The position numbers and the translations under genes were made by a program. The notes under the pieces were generated by a model. That model saw only the letters and a program-made list of their open reading frames with translations. It was not told where the DNA came from and did not search any database. From assembly GCA_007132585.1 (NCBI GenBank), contig SLOJ01000043.1:1-38936 (forward strand): a stretch of DNA of 38,936 bases. The letters are read 5' to 3'. Below are positions 1 to 7,360 of the stretch, in pieces. Position 1 is the stretch's first letter, and each line of letters opens with the position of its first letter. This DNA comes from Bacteroidales bacterium. Its GTDB lineage: Bacteria; Bacteroidota; Bacteroidia; Bacteroidales; UBA7960.

Positions 1-2
1 AC

Positions 3-548
3 CAAAAGCGTATCGAGAGCCTTCATCTTTTAAGAAAAGTAGGTTACCAGGTGGGTACCGGAGTTATGATCGGTCTGCCATTTCAAACTGCGGAAGACCT
101 GGCTGATGACCTGATCTTTTTCCGCGATTTTGATATAGATATGGTGGGAATGGGCCCTTATATTGAACATGAACACACACCCCTGTATCAATATAAAGAT
201 CAGTTGATATCAAAACTTGACAGATTCTATCTCAGTCTGAAGATGGTTGCCGTTTTAAGAATAATGATGAAAGATATCAATATTGCCGCCACCACCGCTA
301 TGCAGGCCATCGATCCACTGGGTCGCGAAAAAGCCATAAAGACAGGTGCCAATATCATCATGCCCAATCTCACTCCTACCCGTTATCGCGAAGACTATCT
401 ACTTTACGAAGACAAGCCCTGCACCGATGAAGATGCGGAAGAATGTAAAAGATGCCTTGAGGCCCGCATTCATATGGCCGGCGGTGAGATCGGCTACGGC
501 GAGTGGGGCGATTCAAAACATTTCAAAAACAGAAAAGGTGAGAACTGA
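3..548 (+). CDS. hydE: [FeFe]-hydrogenase maturase HydE, C-terminal part (5' end outside window)
   Basis: The reading frame is open from the first bases of the window and ends at TGA 546-548, so this is the C-terminal half of a longer protein. The segment GYQVGTGVMIGLPFQT followed by DIDMVGMGPYIEH is typical of the radical SAM maturase HydE, which helps build the organic bridging ligand of the H-cluster. The radical SAM CxxxCxxC motif would lie upstream, outside the window. Near the C-terminus there is a Cys-x7-Cys-x2-Cys set (CTDEDAEECKRC), which corresponds to the optional second iron-sulfur site known from Thermotoga HydE. The gene implies an [FeFe]-hydrogenase elsewhere and therefore an anaerobic, H2-metabolising host. 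A strong terminator follows at 621-653. The family call is firm; occupancy of the second cluster is inference. Confidence 0.93.
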   Translation, partial: QKRIESLHLLRKVGYQVGTGVMIGLPFQTAEDLADDLIFFRDFDIDMVGMGPYIEHEHTPLYQYKDQLISKLDRFYLSLKMVAVLRIMMKDINIAATTAMQAIDPLGREKAIKTGANIIMPNLTPTRYREDYLLYEDKPCTDEDAEECKRCLEARIHMAGGEIGYGEWGDSKHFKNRKGEN

Positions 549-620
549 AGCAATAGAACTAAAACCCGAACCCGCTCCGCCGGTAAGGTACAGAAGACCT
601 GATCCAAAAGATTAAGTTTT

Positions 621-653
621 AAAAAAGGCTTCCTGTTTGTGGAAGCCTTTTTT
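621..653. terminator. bidirectional intrinsic terminator between hydE and the mntA-hepT locus
   Basis: The arms AAAAAAGGCTTCC (621-633) and GGAAGCCTTTTTT (641-653) are perfect inverted complements with a 7-nt loop. The A-run before and T-run after the GC-rich core make it usable from both sides, for hydE on plus and for the hepT remnant on minus. Confidence 0.88.
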
Positions 654-1005
654 AATTTATATTCAACAAGTTTCTTATTTCTTTATGATGATCCTTTAAA
701 CTGGAATGAATTATTTGTCAGACTTCTTCAGCATCTACACCAAAATAATTGTGAGCAATAATATTTCTGAATCCTTTAATTTTCAGCCAATCAATATTAT
801 TTTGCGATTCTAAAATATTTTTATCCGATAGCTTTCCAGCCATTTTGCCAACAACAAAAAAAATCATCAAAACGGCATCAAATGCTATAGAATCTTTATA
901 AAAATCATCAGCTAAGTTAAATTTATCCGAATATCTGAAAATCTTTTCAATAGAATCTAATATATTGAAAAGGTATAATGAATCTTTATGATTTATCTCA
1001 GATAT
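652..1005 (-). pseudogene. hepT: HepT-like HEPN (DUF86) toxin gene, probably inactivated by a nonsense codon and a lost start
   Basis: The frame encodes a HEPN/DUF86 protein with the toxin signature RNIIAHNY (RX4HXY), the RNase/AMPylation-target motif of HepT. Two lesions are visible. The frame stops at TGA 720-718 right after GVDAEEV, but the same frame continues for 21 codons (QIIHSSLKDHHKEIRNLLN and two more) to a TAA at 654-652. Family members normally have a Trp at the stop position and end about 20 residues later, so TGG to TGA is the simple explanation. At the 5' end, homology begins at an ATA codon (1005-1003, then SEINHKD), where an ATG would give the usual 8-bp overlap with the mntA stop. 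The only in-frame starts are TTG 1083 and ATG 1068, deep inside mntA. The longest uninterrupted version is 1083-718 (121 aa). The family call is firm; loss of function is inferred. Confidence 0.8.
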
Positions 1006-1297
1006 AAACGGCTTCGGATAATATCTTATTCTTAAAAACAGGCTTAATATATTTCTCCCTGCAAACATCCACAGGTCTATCAAAATATTCAGCGATTTCT
1101 TCCTTGAGTTTTAACTTAATGGAATACAAATCAGGAGTATTTTCCTCAAACTCAACAATAATATCTATATCACTTACATCTGAAAAATCATTTCTTACAA
1201 CTGATCCAAATAAACCGATACGGGTAAGATGATATTCCTTCTTGAGTCTTTCCTTATTTTGGGACAGAAATAATAATATTTCCGGTTTCTCTGACAT
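998..1297 (-). CDS. mntA: MntA-like minimal nucleotidyltransferase antitoxin
   Basis: This 99-residue protein carries the minimal nucleotidyltransferase signature GLFGSVVR followed by SDIDIIVEF, which is GSx3R plus the DxD metal-binding aspartates, all intact. In MntA-HepT systems this protein neutralises the HEPN toxin by adding AMP residues to the tyrosine of RX4HXY. The ATG at 1297-1295 is preceded by a TATATTTG box on the minus strand. The gene overlaps the hepT remnant downstream, the normal operon order. Since the toxin seems broken, the antitoxin may be a leftover or may have another target. Length is normal for the family. Confidence 0.88.
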   Translation of the reverse strand: MSEKPEILLFLSQNKERLKKEYHLTRIGLFGSVVRNDFSDVSDIDIIVEFEENTPDLYSIKLKLKEEIAEYFDRPVDVCREKYIKPVFKNKILSEAVYI

Positions 1298-1310
1298 TGT
1301 ATATTTTTTT

Positions 1311-1318
1311 CAAATATA
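1311..1318 (-). promoter_or_regulatory. putative -7 box (TAnnTTTG) for mntA-hepT
   Basis: Read on the minus strand the bases are TATATTTG, a match to the Bacteroidota -7 consensus, 13 bases upstream of the mntA ATG. No convincing -33 TTG was found, so this is tentative. Confidence 0.4.
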
Positions 1319-1365
1319 ATTACTTTTTGCTTTAAACATTTGACTGCAGCACTTATTTAAAATTA

Positions 1366-1710
1366 CTACCCACCGGCCTTTTTTGCCTTATACCCATCTT
1401 TAATAAGAATCTCCAGCACTTTATCGCGCAAATCACCCTGTAAAAGAACTTCTCCGTCTTTTACCGAGCCTCCCACACCACATTTTGCTTTAAGTTTTTT
1501 TCCCAAACTTTCCATATCCTCATCGGAACCGACAAAACCTGTTATCAGGGTAGCGGTTTTGCCACCCCTGCCCTTTTTGCTCAGGTGAATCCTAAGGTTT
1601 TGCTGTTGAGGTGGAAGCGTCTCCTCCTGTTCATCAGGTAAACTAAAATCTAAATCTCTGTTGGTTGAGTAAACAATATTGCCAAATGTCTTTTTATTCT
1701 TCTTTGCCAT
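1366..1710 (-). CDS. yciH: YciH/SUI1 (eIF1-like) translation factor
   Basis: The 114-residue protein has a charged, variable N-terminus (about 1-40) and a C-terminal SUI1 domain containing [32 protein letters not shown] and the end GYKAKKAGG, all hallmarks of bacterial YciH/eIF1-like proteins. The family is structurally related to eukaryotic eIF1 and is thought to affect start-site fidelity, but its bacterial role is poorly defined. It lies 19 bases downstream of the lipid kinase gene on the same strand and probably shares its transcript. Confidence 0.92.
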   Translation of the reverse strand: MAKKNKKTFGNIVYSTNRDLDFSLPDEQEETLPPQQQNLRIHLSKKGRGGKTATLITGFVGSDEDMESLGKKLKAKCGVGGSVKDGEVLLQGDLRDKVLEILIKDGYKAKKAGG

Positions 1711-1729
1711 GAAATTTAACTTTTAAAAT

Positions 1730-2605
1730 TCAGGAAACAATTACGTTCAAAGATAACGGATTTACCTTAACACGAATTGTGTTCTCAGTATCAACAGGAT
1801 CGCCGTCAATATGCAGCGCTACACCTTCAGGTTTATTTAAAACTACTTCGCTGGTTTTAAAATATTCAACGTAATGGGTTTTATTTAAAAGTCTGGATAC
1901 CAGCATAGTTCCCATAACAGGTACTTCTAACAGTGGTACTTTCGAAATAACACAGATATCTATCAAACCGTCATCTGCACATGCCCCGGGGGCAATAACA
2001 GTATTGTTTCCAAATTGATTGGAATTGGCAAAGCATATCATCAAGGCTTTCCTCTCAATAGTTTTCCCATCAAATTCCAGAACATAATTCTGTGATTCAT
2101 ATGTCACGTATTCCTGAAGAACTATTCTGAAATATGACCAGAAACCTCTTCGTTTAACTTTTGAAAACTCATCGGCTACCTTTGCATCAAAACCCACTCC
2201 AGACAGATTGCATCCAAATCTGCTATTTACAGTAAAAGTATCAATTTTTTTTACCCGGAAAGCTTTGATATTATCAATAGCTTTACTCAAATTGAATGGT
2301 AACTTAAGAAAATGGGCCAGTCCGTTTCCTGACCCGGTTGGAATAATACCTAACGCTACATCTGTATTTACCAATGCCTTAGCGACTTCACTTACAGAAC
2401 CATCACCCCCGGCAACAACTACTGCATCAAGGCCCAAATTAACAGCCTCATGTGCAAGCTCTGTACCATGACCGGAATACCCGGTAAATTTTACCTGATA
2501 ATTGAAACCTGAATCATACAGTTTCTCTTTTAATATCTGTTTGATCCTGTCTTTGTTGCTTATTCCGGAAACAGGATTAATCAATATAAGAATGTTTCTC
2601 TTCAC
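1730..2605 (-). CDS. diacylglycerol kinase-family lipid kinase (DagK/YegS type)
   Basis: The 291-residue protein begins with NILILINPVSG and has VVAGGDGSVSEVAKAL and GIIPTGSGNGLAHFL, the nucleotide-binding motifs of the diacylglycerol kinase catalytic domain (roughly residues 1-130). The C-terminal beta-sandwich with ANSNQFGNNTVIAPGA and DDGLIDICVI is also typical. Such soluble enzymes phosphorylate diacylglycerol, sphingoid bases or related lipids; the substrate cannot be read from sequence. The gene sits upstream of yciH with a 19-base gap and downstream of the ferritin terminator. Confidence 0.9.
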   Translation of the reverse strand: MKRNILILINPVSGISNKDRIKQILKEKLYDSGFNYQVKFTGYSGHGTELAHEAVNLGLDAVVVAGGDGSVSEVAKALVNTDVALGIIPTGSGNGLAHFLKLPFNLSKAIDNIKAFRVKKIDTFTVNSRFGCNLSGVGFDAKVADEFSKVKRRGFWSYFRIVLQEYVTYESQNYVLEFDGKTIERKALMICFANSNQFGNNTVIAPGACADDGLIDICVISKVPLLEVPVMGTMLVSRLLNKTHYVEYFKTSEVVLNKPEGVALHIDGDPVDTENTIRVKVNPLSLNVIVS

Positions 2606-2626
2606 TTATAAAGTTTTTACACCGAA

Positions 2627-2659
2627 TAAAAAACCGGGATAATCAAAAGATCTCCCGGT
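2627..2659 (-). terminator. intrinsic terminator after the ferritin gene
   Basis: On the minus strand ACCGGGA (2659-2653) pairs with TCCCGGT (2639-2633) across a 13-nt loop and runs straight into a T-tract. It lies 24 bases after the ferritin stop codon. Confidence 0.75.
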
Positions 2660-2682
2660 ATAATTCACGCTGTTATTTAATG

Positions 2683-3186
2683 CTATTCTTCTCCTTCACC
2701 TTCAGCACGCATAGCCATTATATCACGGTCAAACATATAGAGATTGCCATCGCCAAGTAAATCAAGTTTATCCAGCAAACTTTGTACTGATGATTCTTCT
2801 TCCAATTGTTCGTCCACAAACCATTGAATCCAGTTATGTGTAGTAAAATCTTTTTCGTCAAGACATATGCCAACAATGTTATTGATAGATTTTGTAACCA
2901 TCTGCTCATGCTCCAGTGAAGCTTCAAAAGCCTGTTTTACGCCCTTGAATTCACGTGGTGGCTGGTCAATTTTTGGGACTACTGCGTGTCCCCCTCTTTC
3001 ATTTATATATTTAATAAATTTAAGCATGTGCTCAATTTCTTCCATGTGCTGAGCATAAAACCAGTTGGAAATTCCTTCAAGCCCTTTGCTATCGGCCCAT
3101 GATGCCATAGCCAGATATAGCTGTGCTGCGTATCCTTCCTTTTCCACCTGTTCATTTAATACTTTTTCCAGTTTCTTCGTCAACAT
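2683..3186 (-). CDS. ftnA: non-haem ferritin
   Basis: The 167-residue protein is full length for bacterial ferritin (FtnA), the 24-mer cage that oxidises Fe(II) and stores it as ferric mineral. The ferroxidase ligands can be placed with E. coli-like numbering: E17, Y24, E50 and H53 in the first helix pair (MEEIEH), E94 in the third helix (EHEQ), and the site C set E49, E126, E129, E130 (DEQLEEE). All are present, so the protein should be catalytically active. The gene stands alone between the ATP synthase cluster and the lipid kinase gene, with its own terminator and a TAACTTTG box 42 bases upstream. Confidence 0.96.
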   Translation of the reverse strand: MLTKKLEKVLNEQVEKEGYAAQLYLAMASWADSKGLEGISNWFYAQHMEEIEHMLKFIKYINERGGHAVVPKIDQPPREFKGVKQAFEASLEHEQMVTKSINNIVGICLDEKDFTTHNWIQWFVDEQLEEESSVQSLLDKLDLLGDGNLYMFDRDIMAMRAEGEGEE

Positions 3187-3228
3187 ATTTACATATTTTA
3201 AGGGTTAATAATATCAATTTTTATACAA

Positions 3229-3236
3229 CAAAGTTA
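3229..3236 (-). promoter_or_regulatory. putative -7 box for the ferritin gene
   Basis: The minus strand reads TAACTTTG, an exact TAnnTTTG match, giving a 5' leader of about 35-40 bases before the ATG at 3186. No clear -33 element is visible. Confidence 0.45.
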
Positions 3237-3266
3237 GCAAATAATCTAAGGATTAATAGCTGATAG

Positions 3267-3322
3267 CAGATAAAATTACCTGTTATCGGAACCCGGAAAA
3301 GCATGAAATGGAATTTTATCTG
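3267..3322. repeat. 11-bp perfect inverted repeat overlapping the atpG stop codon
   Basis: CAGATAAAATT (3267-3277) is the exact reverse complement of AATTTTATCTG (3312-3322), with a 34-base spacer. The right arm contains the last sense codon and stop of atpG. There is no T-tract after the left arm on the minus strand, so it is not a classic terminator; an mRNA 3'-end stabilising hairpin is possible. Confidence 0.55.
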
Positions 3323-4197
3323 TTAAGGGCCTCTGCTCCACCCACAATCTCTACAATTTCGTTAGTTATAGATGATTGCCTTACCTTGTTATAGGTAATT
3401 GTAAGATTTTTAAGCAGTTCGGTGGCATTATCGGTGGCCTTATGCATGGCTGTCATTCTGGCCCCCTGTTCGCTTGTAAAAGAGTCAAGCAATATTCGAA
3501 ACATGTAGGTTTGAATTACTTTGGGAACCAGTTCTTCAAGTAATTCTTTTCTGGATGGTTCCATAATATATTCCGGGGCATCAAAAGGCATCTGATCCTT
3601 ACCCGGAATATCAGGAATATGCATAGGTAAAAACTGTTCTGTTACTAGATTGTAAACAGCAGCGTTTTTGAACCTGTTGTATACCACATCGATCTTCTGG
3701 AATGTACCATCTTCAATAAAGTTTATAGCTTTACGCGCCAAAGCAAATGCATCTTCATATTTTACATGATCGATAAGATCATGATGACATTCAAGAATTG
3801 TATAATTACTTTTCCTGAAAAACTCTTCTGCTTTTTTACCAATCAACCACAATTTCACATTAAATCCTTGCTCCTTGAGTTTTCTCAAATGATCAACGGT
3901 ACCCTTCAGCAGATTGGAGTTAAAGGTACCGCATAAACCTTTGTTGGCAGAGACCACTATAACTAGTGCATCTTTCACAGGTTTCTGAATGCAAAGTATG
4001 TTTTTCTCTTCAGGTTTAAGGGTTTCATTGATTTTGTCCAGTGTCAGCCTCAATTGTTTTTCATAAGGTATAAGATTCAGAACGGCATTTTGTCCTTTAC
4101 GCAATTTGGAAGCAGATACCATTTTCATGGCACTGGTAATCTGCCTTGTAGATTTTATAGATGCTATTCGTACCCTAACTTCTTTCAGGTTTGCCAT
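3316..4197 (-). CDS. atpG: F1Fo-ATP synthase gamma subunit
   Basis: The 293-residue protein starts MANLKEVRVRIASIKSTRQITSAMKMVSASKLRK, here recognised through IKSTRQITSAMKMVSASK, the N-terminal helix that forms the rotating central shaft in F1. The end (NEIVEIVGGAEAL) is the matching C-terminal helix, and GLCGTFNSN in the middle is also conserved. It is the last gene of the ATP synthase run, 17 bases after atpA. No terminator of the standard type follows; instead an inverted repeat overlaps the stop codon. Confidence 0.98.
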   Translation of the reverse strand: MANLKEVRVRIASIKSTRQITSAMKMVSASKLRKGQNAVLNLIPYEKQLRLTLDKINETLKPEEKNILCIQKPVKDALVIVVSANKGLCGTFNSNLLKGTVDHLRKLKEQGFNVKLWLIGKKAEEFFRKSNYTILECHHDLIDHVKYEDAFALARKAINFIEDGTFQKIDVVYNRFKNAAVYNLVTEQFLPMHIPDIPGKDQMPFDAPEYIMEPSRKELLEELVPKVIQTYMFRILLDSFTSEQGARMTAMHKATDNATELLKNLTITYNKVRQSSITNEIVEIVGGAEALNR

Positions 4198-4214
4198 ATC
4201 AGAATCTTAGTTGT

Positions 4215-5813
4215 TTAAATACTCTCTCCTTCTGAAATAATTTTGGAAACTATTGTTTTTGCTGCTTCTTCCAGGATCCCTGCAATATTATCATTAAAAT
4301 CACCATTCTTCAACTGATCAAGAGTATCCCGATGATTCTCATCAAGGTATTCAAGATACAATTCTTCAAATAAAGCAATTCTTTTAATTTCAAGTTTTCT
4401 GAGCAATCCTTTGGTACCGCAGTATACAAGGGCGATCTGCTTTTCAACAGGAACCGGTTTGAATTGTCCTTGCTTTAGTAGCTCTACATTTCTTGACCCT
4501 TTTTCAAGAACTGCTTTTGTTGTTGCATCAAGGTCAGAACCAAATTTTGAAAATGCTTCCAGCTCTCTGTATTGAGCCTGATCAAGCTTAAGAGTACCGG
4601 CAATTTTCTTCATTGATTTGATCTGTGCATTACCTCCAACTCTGGAAACTGATATTCCTACATTAATGGCAGGTCGAATACCTGAATTGAAAAGACTTGA
4701 CTCGAGGAATATTTGTCCGTCGGTAATAGAGATTACATTGGTTGGAATATAAGCTGATACATCACCGGCCTGGGTTTCAACGATAGGAAGTGCTGTAAGA
4801 GATCCTCCGCCTTTTACTTTTCCTTGGAGTGATTCAGGAATATCATTCATTTGGGCGGCAATCTCATCTGATTCAATAATCTTTGCAGCCCTTTCAAGCA
4901 AACGACTGTGCAGGTAAAACACATCACCCGGATAAGCTTCACGACCGGGTGGGCGGCGCAAAAGCAATGATACTTCCCTATACGAAACAGCCTGTTTAGA
5001 AAGGTCGTCAAAAATTACCAGTGCATGTCGGCCCGTATCTCTGAAAAATTCGCCAATGGAAGCACCTGCAAATGGAGCAAAAAATTGCATTGCAGCAGGA
5101 TCACTGGCGTTGGCAGAAACGATGACTGTATAATCCATGGCCCCATGTTTCTCAAGGATTGACATAATATTGGCCACTGTTGATCCCTTCTGACCAATAG
5201 CAACATAAACACAAAAAACGGGTTCACCTTTATCAAAAAATTCTTTCTGGTTTATGATGGTATCCAAAGCTATGGCACTCTTACCTGTTTGCCTGTCGCC
5301 AATGATTAGTTCGCGTTGTCCCCGTCCAATAGGAATCATAGAGTCAATGGCTTTGATTCCTGTTTGGAGAGGATTTTTTACCGGTTGCCGGTAAATTACA
5401 CCCGGTGCTTTTCTTTCCAGGGGCATATCCAGTAACTCTCCTTTTATCGGCCCTTTTCCGTCAATCGGCTCCCCAAGTGTATTTACAACCCGTCCGAGCA
5501 ATCCCTCACTCACTTTTATAGAAGCAATTCTTTTGGTGCGCTTTACCAGGTGTCCTTCCTTCACATCCTGAGCTTCACCCAACAGTACTACCCCCACATT
5601 ATCTTCCTCAAGGTTGAGCACCACACCCTGTAAATCGGAGTCTTCAAAGCCTACTAATTCTCCACTCTTGGCATTTGAAAGTCCGTAAATACGGGCAATA
5701 CCATCACCAATCTGTAACACAGTGCCTGTTTCTTCCAGTTCGGTTTCCATCTTGAAACCAGACATTTCCTGCCTTAAAATTGCAGATATCTCTGCGGGTT
5801 TAATCTCTGCCAT
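4215..5813 (-). CDS. atpA: F1Fo-ATP synthase alpha subunit
   Basis: The 532-residue protein is full length. It has an N-terminal beta-barrel (about 25-95), a nucleotide-binding domain with Walker [10 protein letters not shown] (Lys178), and the signature [14 protein letters not shown], which contains the arginine finger that reaches into the catalytic site of the neighbouring beta subunit. Alpha binds nucleotide but is non-catalytic. The catalytic beta subunit (atpD) is absent from this window, as in many Bacteroidota where atpD-atpC form a separate transcription unit. The gap to atpH is 47 bases. Confidence 0.99.
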   Translation of the reverse strand: MAEIKPAEISAILRQEMSGFKMETELEETGTVLQIGDGIARIYGLSNAKSGELVGFEDSDLQGVVLNLEEDNVGVVLLGEAQDVKEGHLVKRTKRIASIKVSEGLLGRVVNTLGEPIDGKGPIKGELLDMPLERKAPGVIYRQPVKNPLQTGIKAIDSMIPIGRGQRELIIGDRQTGKSAIALDTIINQKEFFDKGEPVFCVYVAIGQKGSTVANIMSILEKHGAMDYTVIVSANASDPAAMQFFAPFAGASIGEFFRDTGRHALVIFDDLSKQAVSYREVSLLLRRPPGREAYPGDVFYLHSRLLERAAKIIESDEIAAQMNDIPESLQGKVKGGGSLTALPIVETQAGDVSAYIPTNVISITDGQIFLESSLFNSGIRPAINVGISVSRVGGNAQIKSMKKIAGTLKLDQAQYRELEAFSKFGSDLDATTKAVLEKGSRNVELLKQGQFKPVPVEKQIALVYCGTKGLLRKLEIKRIALFEELYLEYLDENHRDTLDQLKNGDFNDNIAGILEEAAKTIVSKIISEGESI

Positions 5814-5860
5814 AGTAATTTCTTTAACTTTTCTGTTTTGCTATTTATAGCCTGGTCTTC

Positions 5861-6412
5861 TCATTGCTCCATAAGATGTTTTCTCAATTTGGCCAGTTTT
5901 CTTTTCACACTTGCATCATATTGCATATCACCGACCCGCAACACAAAACCACCAATTAAATCAGGATTAACCTGTCTGTTAAATTCGATATTGGATTTTT
6001 TTGTCAGCTTTCTTGAAATTTCGAGTGCCTTTTTCTCAAGCAATTCATCAATACTTCCAGCTGTAATAAGGGTTACTGTTTCGATATCCAGATTTTCCTT
6101 ATGAATTTTCTGAAATTCCCATGCTATTCCTTCTATCAGAGCTGCTCTCTTTTTCCGTGTGATGATATTAAGATAATGCAGCGTAACCGTATGTATTTTA
6201 TCTTTAAAAACCGAATTGATAATATTGAGTTTTTTGCTAACCCTTACAATAGGACTCTTCATAACGGTTTTCATTTCCTTGCTGTTGACAAAAACATCAT
6301 AAACCAGTTTCATGTCATCAAAGGCCTGGTCTGAAAAATCATTTTCTTCAGCCAGACCCAGCAGGGCTTTAGCATAACGGTTTGCAACTCTCAGGTTTTT
6401 CATAAGGGGCAA
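5861..6412 (-). CDS. atpH: F1Fo-ATP synthase delta subunit
   Basis: The 183-residue protein matches the delta/OSCP family: an N-terminal helical domain starting with VANRYAKALLGLAEE that caps the alpha3beta3 head, and a C-terminal domain with the conserved stretch NPDLIGGFVLRVGDMQYDASVKRKL. It links the peripheral stalk (b subunit, next gene upstream) to F1. Spacing of 21 bases from atpF supports cotranscription. Confidence 0.97.
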   Translation of the reverse strand: MPLMKNLRVANRYAKALLGLAEENDFSDQAFDDMKLVYDVFVNSKEMKTVMKSPIVRVSKKLNIINSVFKDKIHTVTLHYLNIITRKKRAALIEGIAWEFQKIHKENLDIETVTLITAGSIDELLEKKALEISRKLTKKSNIEFNRQVNPDLIGGFVLRVGDMQYDASVKRKLAKLRKHLMEQ

Positions 6413-6433
6413 TAATAATTCTTATGTTGGAAA

Positions 6434-6928
6434 TCAATTCAATTGGATATCTCCAAGAAGTTTCTCAACATAATCATTGTTTTTCTTGTTGTCGGTAAAC
6501 TCCTCGCGAAGAAGTTTTCTGGCTACATCTACTGTAAGGTCAACAATTTGTTGACGTATTTCACGCTCTGCAGCCTTACGTTCTGCATTGATGCTGTTTT
6601 TAGCATTATCAATAATTTTTGATGCTTCTTCACGCGCTTGCTGCTGAGCTTTTATGATGATCTCATCACCTTCTTTTTTGGCTTGCTGAACAACTTCTGC
6701 TGCTTTATCCTTCGCCTGTAGCAGTAACTTTTCCTTGGTTGCATCAAGCTCAGCCAACTCCCTCTGGATTCGCTTACTATTGCGAATCGAGCCTGCAATA
6801 TAAAGTTCTCTTTCTCTTATTGTAGAGAGTATCGGTTTCCAGGCAAACTTCCGCAGGATAAGCAAAACAAGGCCAAAGGACAATGTCATCCAGAAAATGA
6901 GCCCGATTCCGGGGGTTACAAGTTCCAT
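6434..6928 (-). CDS. atpF: F1Fo-ATP synthase b subunit
   Basis: The 164-residue protein has one N-terminal membrane helix (about 8-28, GIGLIFWMTLSFGLVLLILRKF) followed by FAWKPILSTIRERE and a long charged helix up to about residue 145, the architecture of the peripheral stalk b subunit. Only one b gene is present, so a homodimeric stalk is expected. It lies between atpE and atpH in the standard order. Confidence 0.97.
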   Translation of the reverse strand: MELVTPGIGLIFWMTLSFGLVLLILRKFAWKPILSTIRERELYIAGSIRNSKRIQRELAELDATKEKLLLQAKDKAAEVVQQAKKEGDEIIIKAQQQAREEASKIIDNAKNSINAERKAAEREIRQQIVDLTVDVARKLLREEFTDNKKNNDYVEKLLGDIQLN

Positions 6929-7046
6929 AATTCAAATTTTTTATTAAAAATTGGTTGAAATTATACTTTCAAAATAATTCAACGCAAATTAAATTACACA
7001 TGCAGATTATAAATAAGCCTGCAGTGCACCAATAAAAAAGCTTCTA

Positions 7047-7310
7047 TTATACAAATAACACAAGCAAACAAACTACAATAGCAAAGAATGTAGCACCCTC
7101 AATAAGAGCTGATGCAACAATCATTGACGAGCGAAGATCATTGGCTGCTTCAGGCTGACGGGCAATTGATTCAAGGGCTGTTTTTCCTATTTTGCCAATA
7201 CCCCACGCTGCTCCAAATACAGCAGCTGCCGCAGCAAAAGCTGCTCCCATTTTCATCCATTGCATGGCTACTTCCACGCTTGCTTGCATTAATACATCTG
7301 TTAACAACAT
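7047..7310 (-). CDS. atpE: F1Fo-ATP synthase c subunit (rotor ring)
   Basis: The 87-residue protein is a two-helix hairpin with the polar loop ARQPEA (50-55). The ion-binding carboxylate is Glu71 in SALIEGATFF. The residues after it are Gly-Ala rather than the Ser-Thr of Na+-binding rings, and no Gln stands at the matching place in helix 1, so proton use is expected. Helix 1 is strongly enriched in Ala (residues 23-30 are all Ala but one), and its small-residue packing motif is a mixed Ala/Gly pattern instead of pure GxGxGxG. The helix packing sets the ring size, so the stoichiometry may be unusual. Confidence 0.97.
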   Translation of the reverse strand: MLLTDVLMQASVEVAMQWMKMGAAFAAAAAVFGAAWGIGKIGKTALESIARQPEAANDLRSSMIVASALIEGATFFAIVVCLLVLFV

Positions 7311-7360
7311 AAGTTTTAGTTTTAGGTGATACTTAGTTTAGTTTCAATTAATATTTGTTT

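Noticed and set aside
346-615. Plus-strand ORF overlapping the end of hydE, with a proline-rich tail
   Set aside because: It runs in a different frame inside clear HydE coding sequence and only its last 20 codons are outside; hydE ends normally, so a frameshifted extension is not needed.
718-720. TGA read as Trp (alternative genetic code or recoding)
   Set aside because: TGA serves as the normal stop of other genes here, for example hydE, mntA and ligA, so a reassigned code is ruled out; no recoding signal was recognised.
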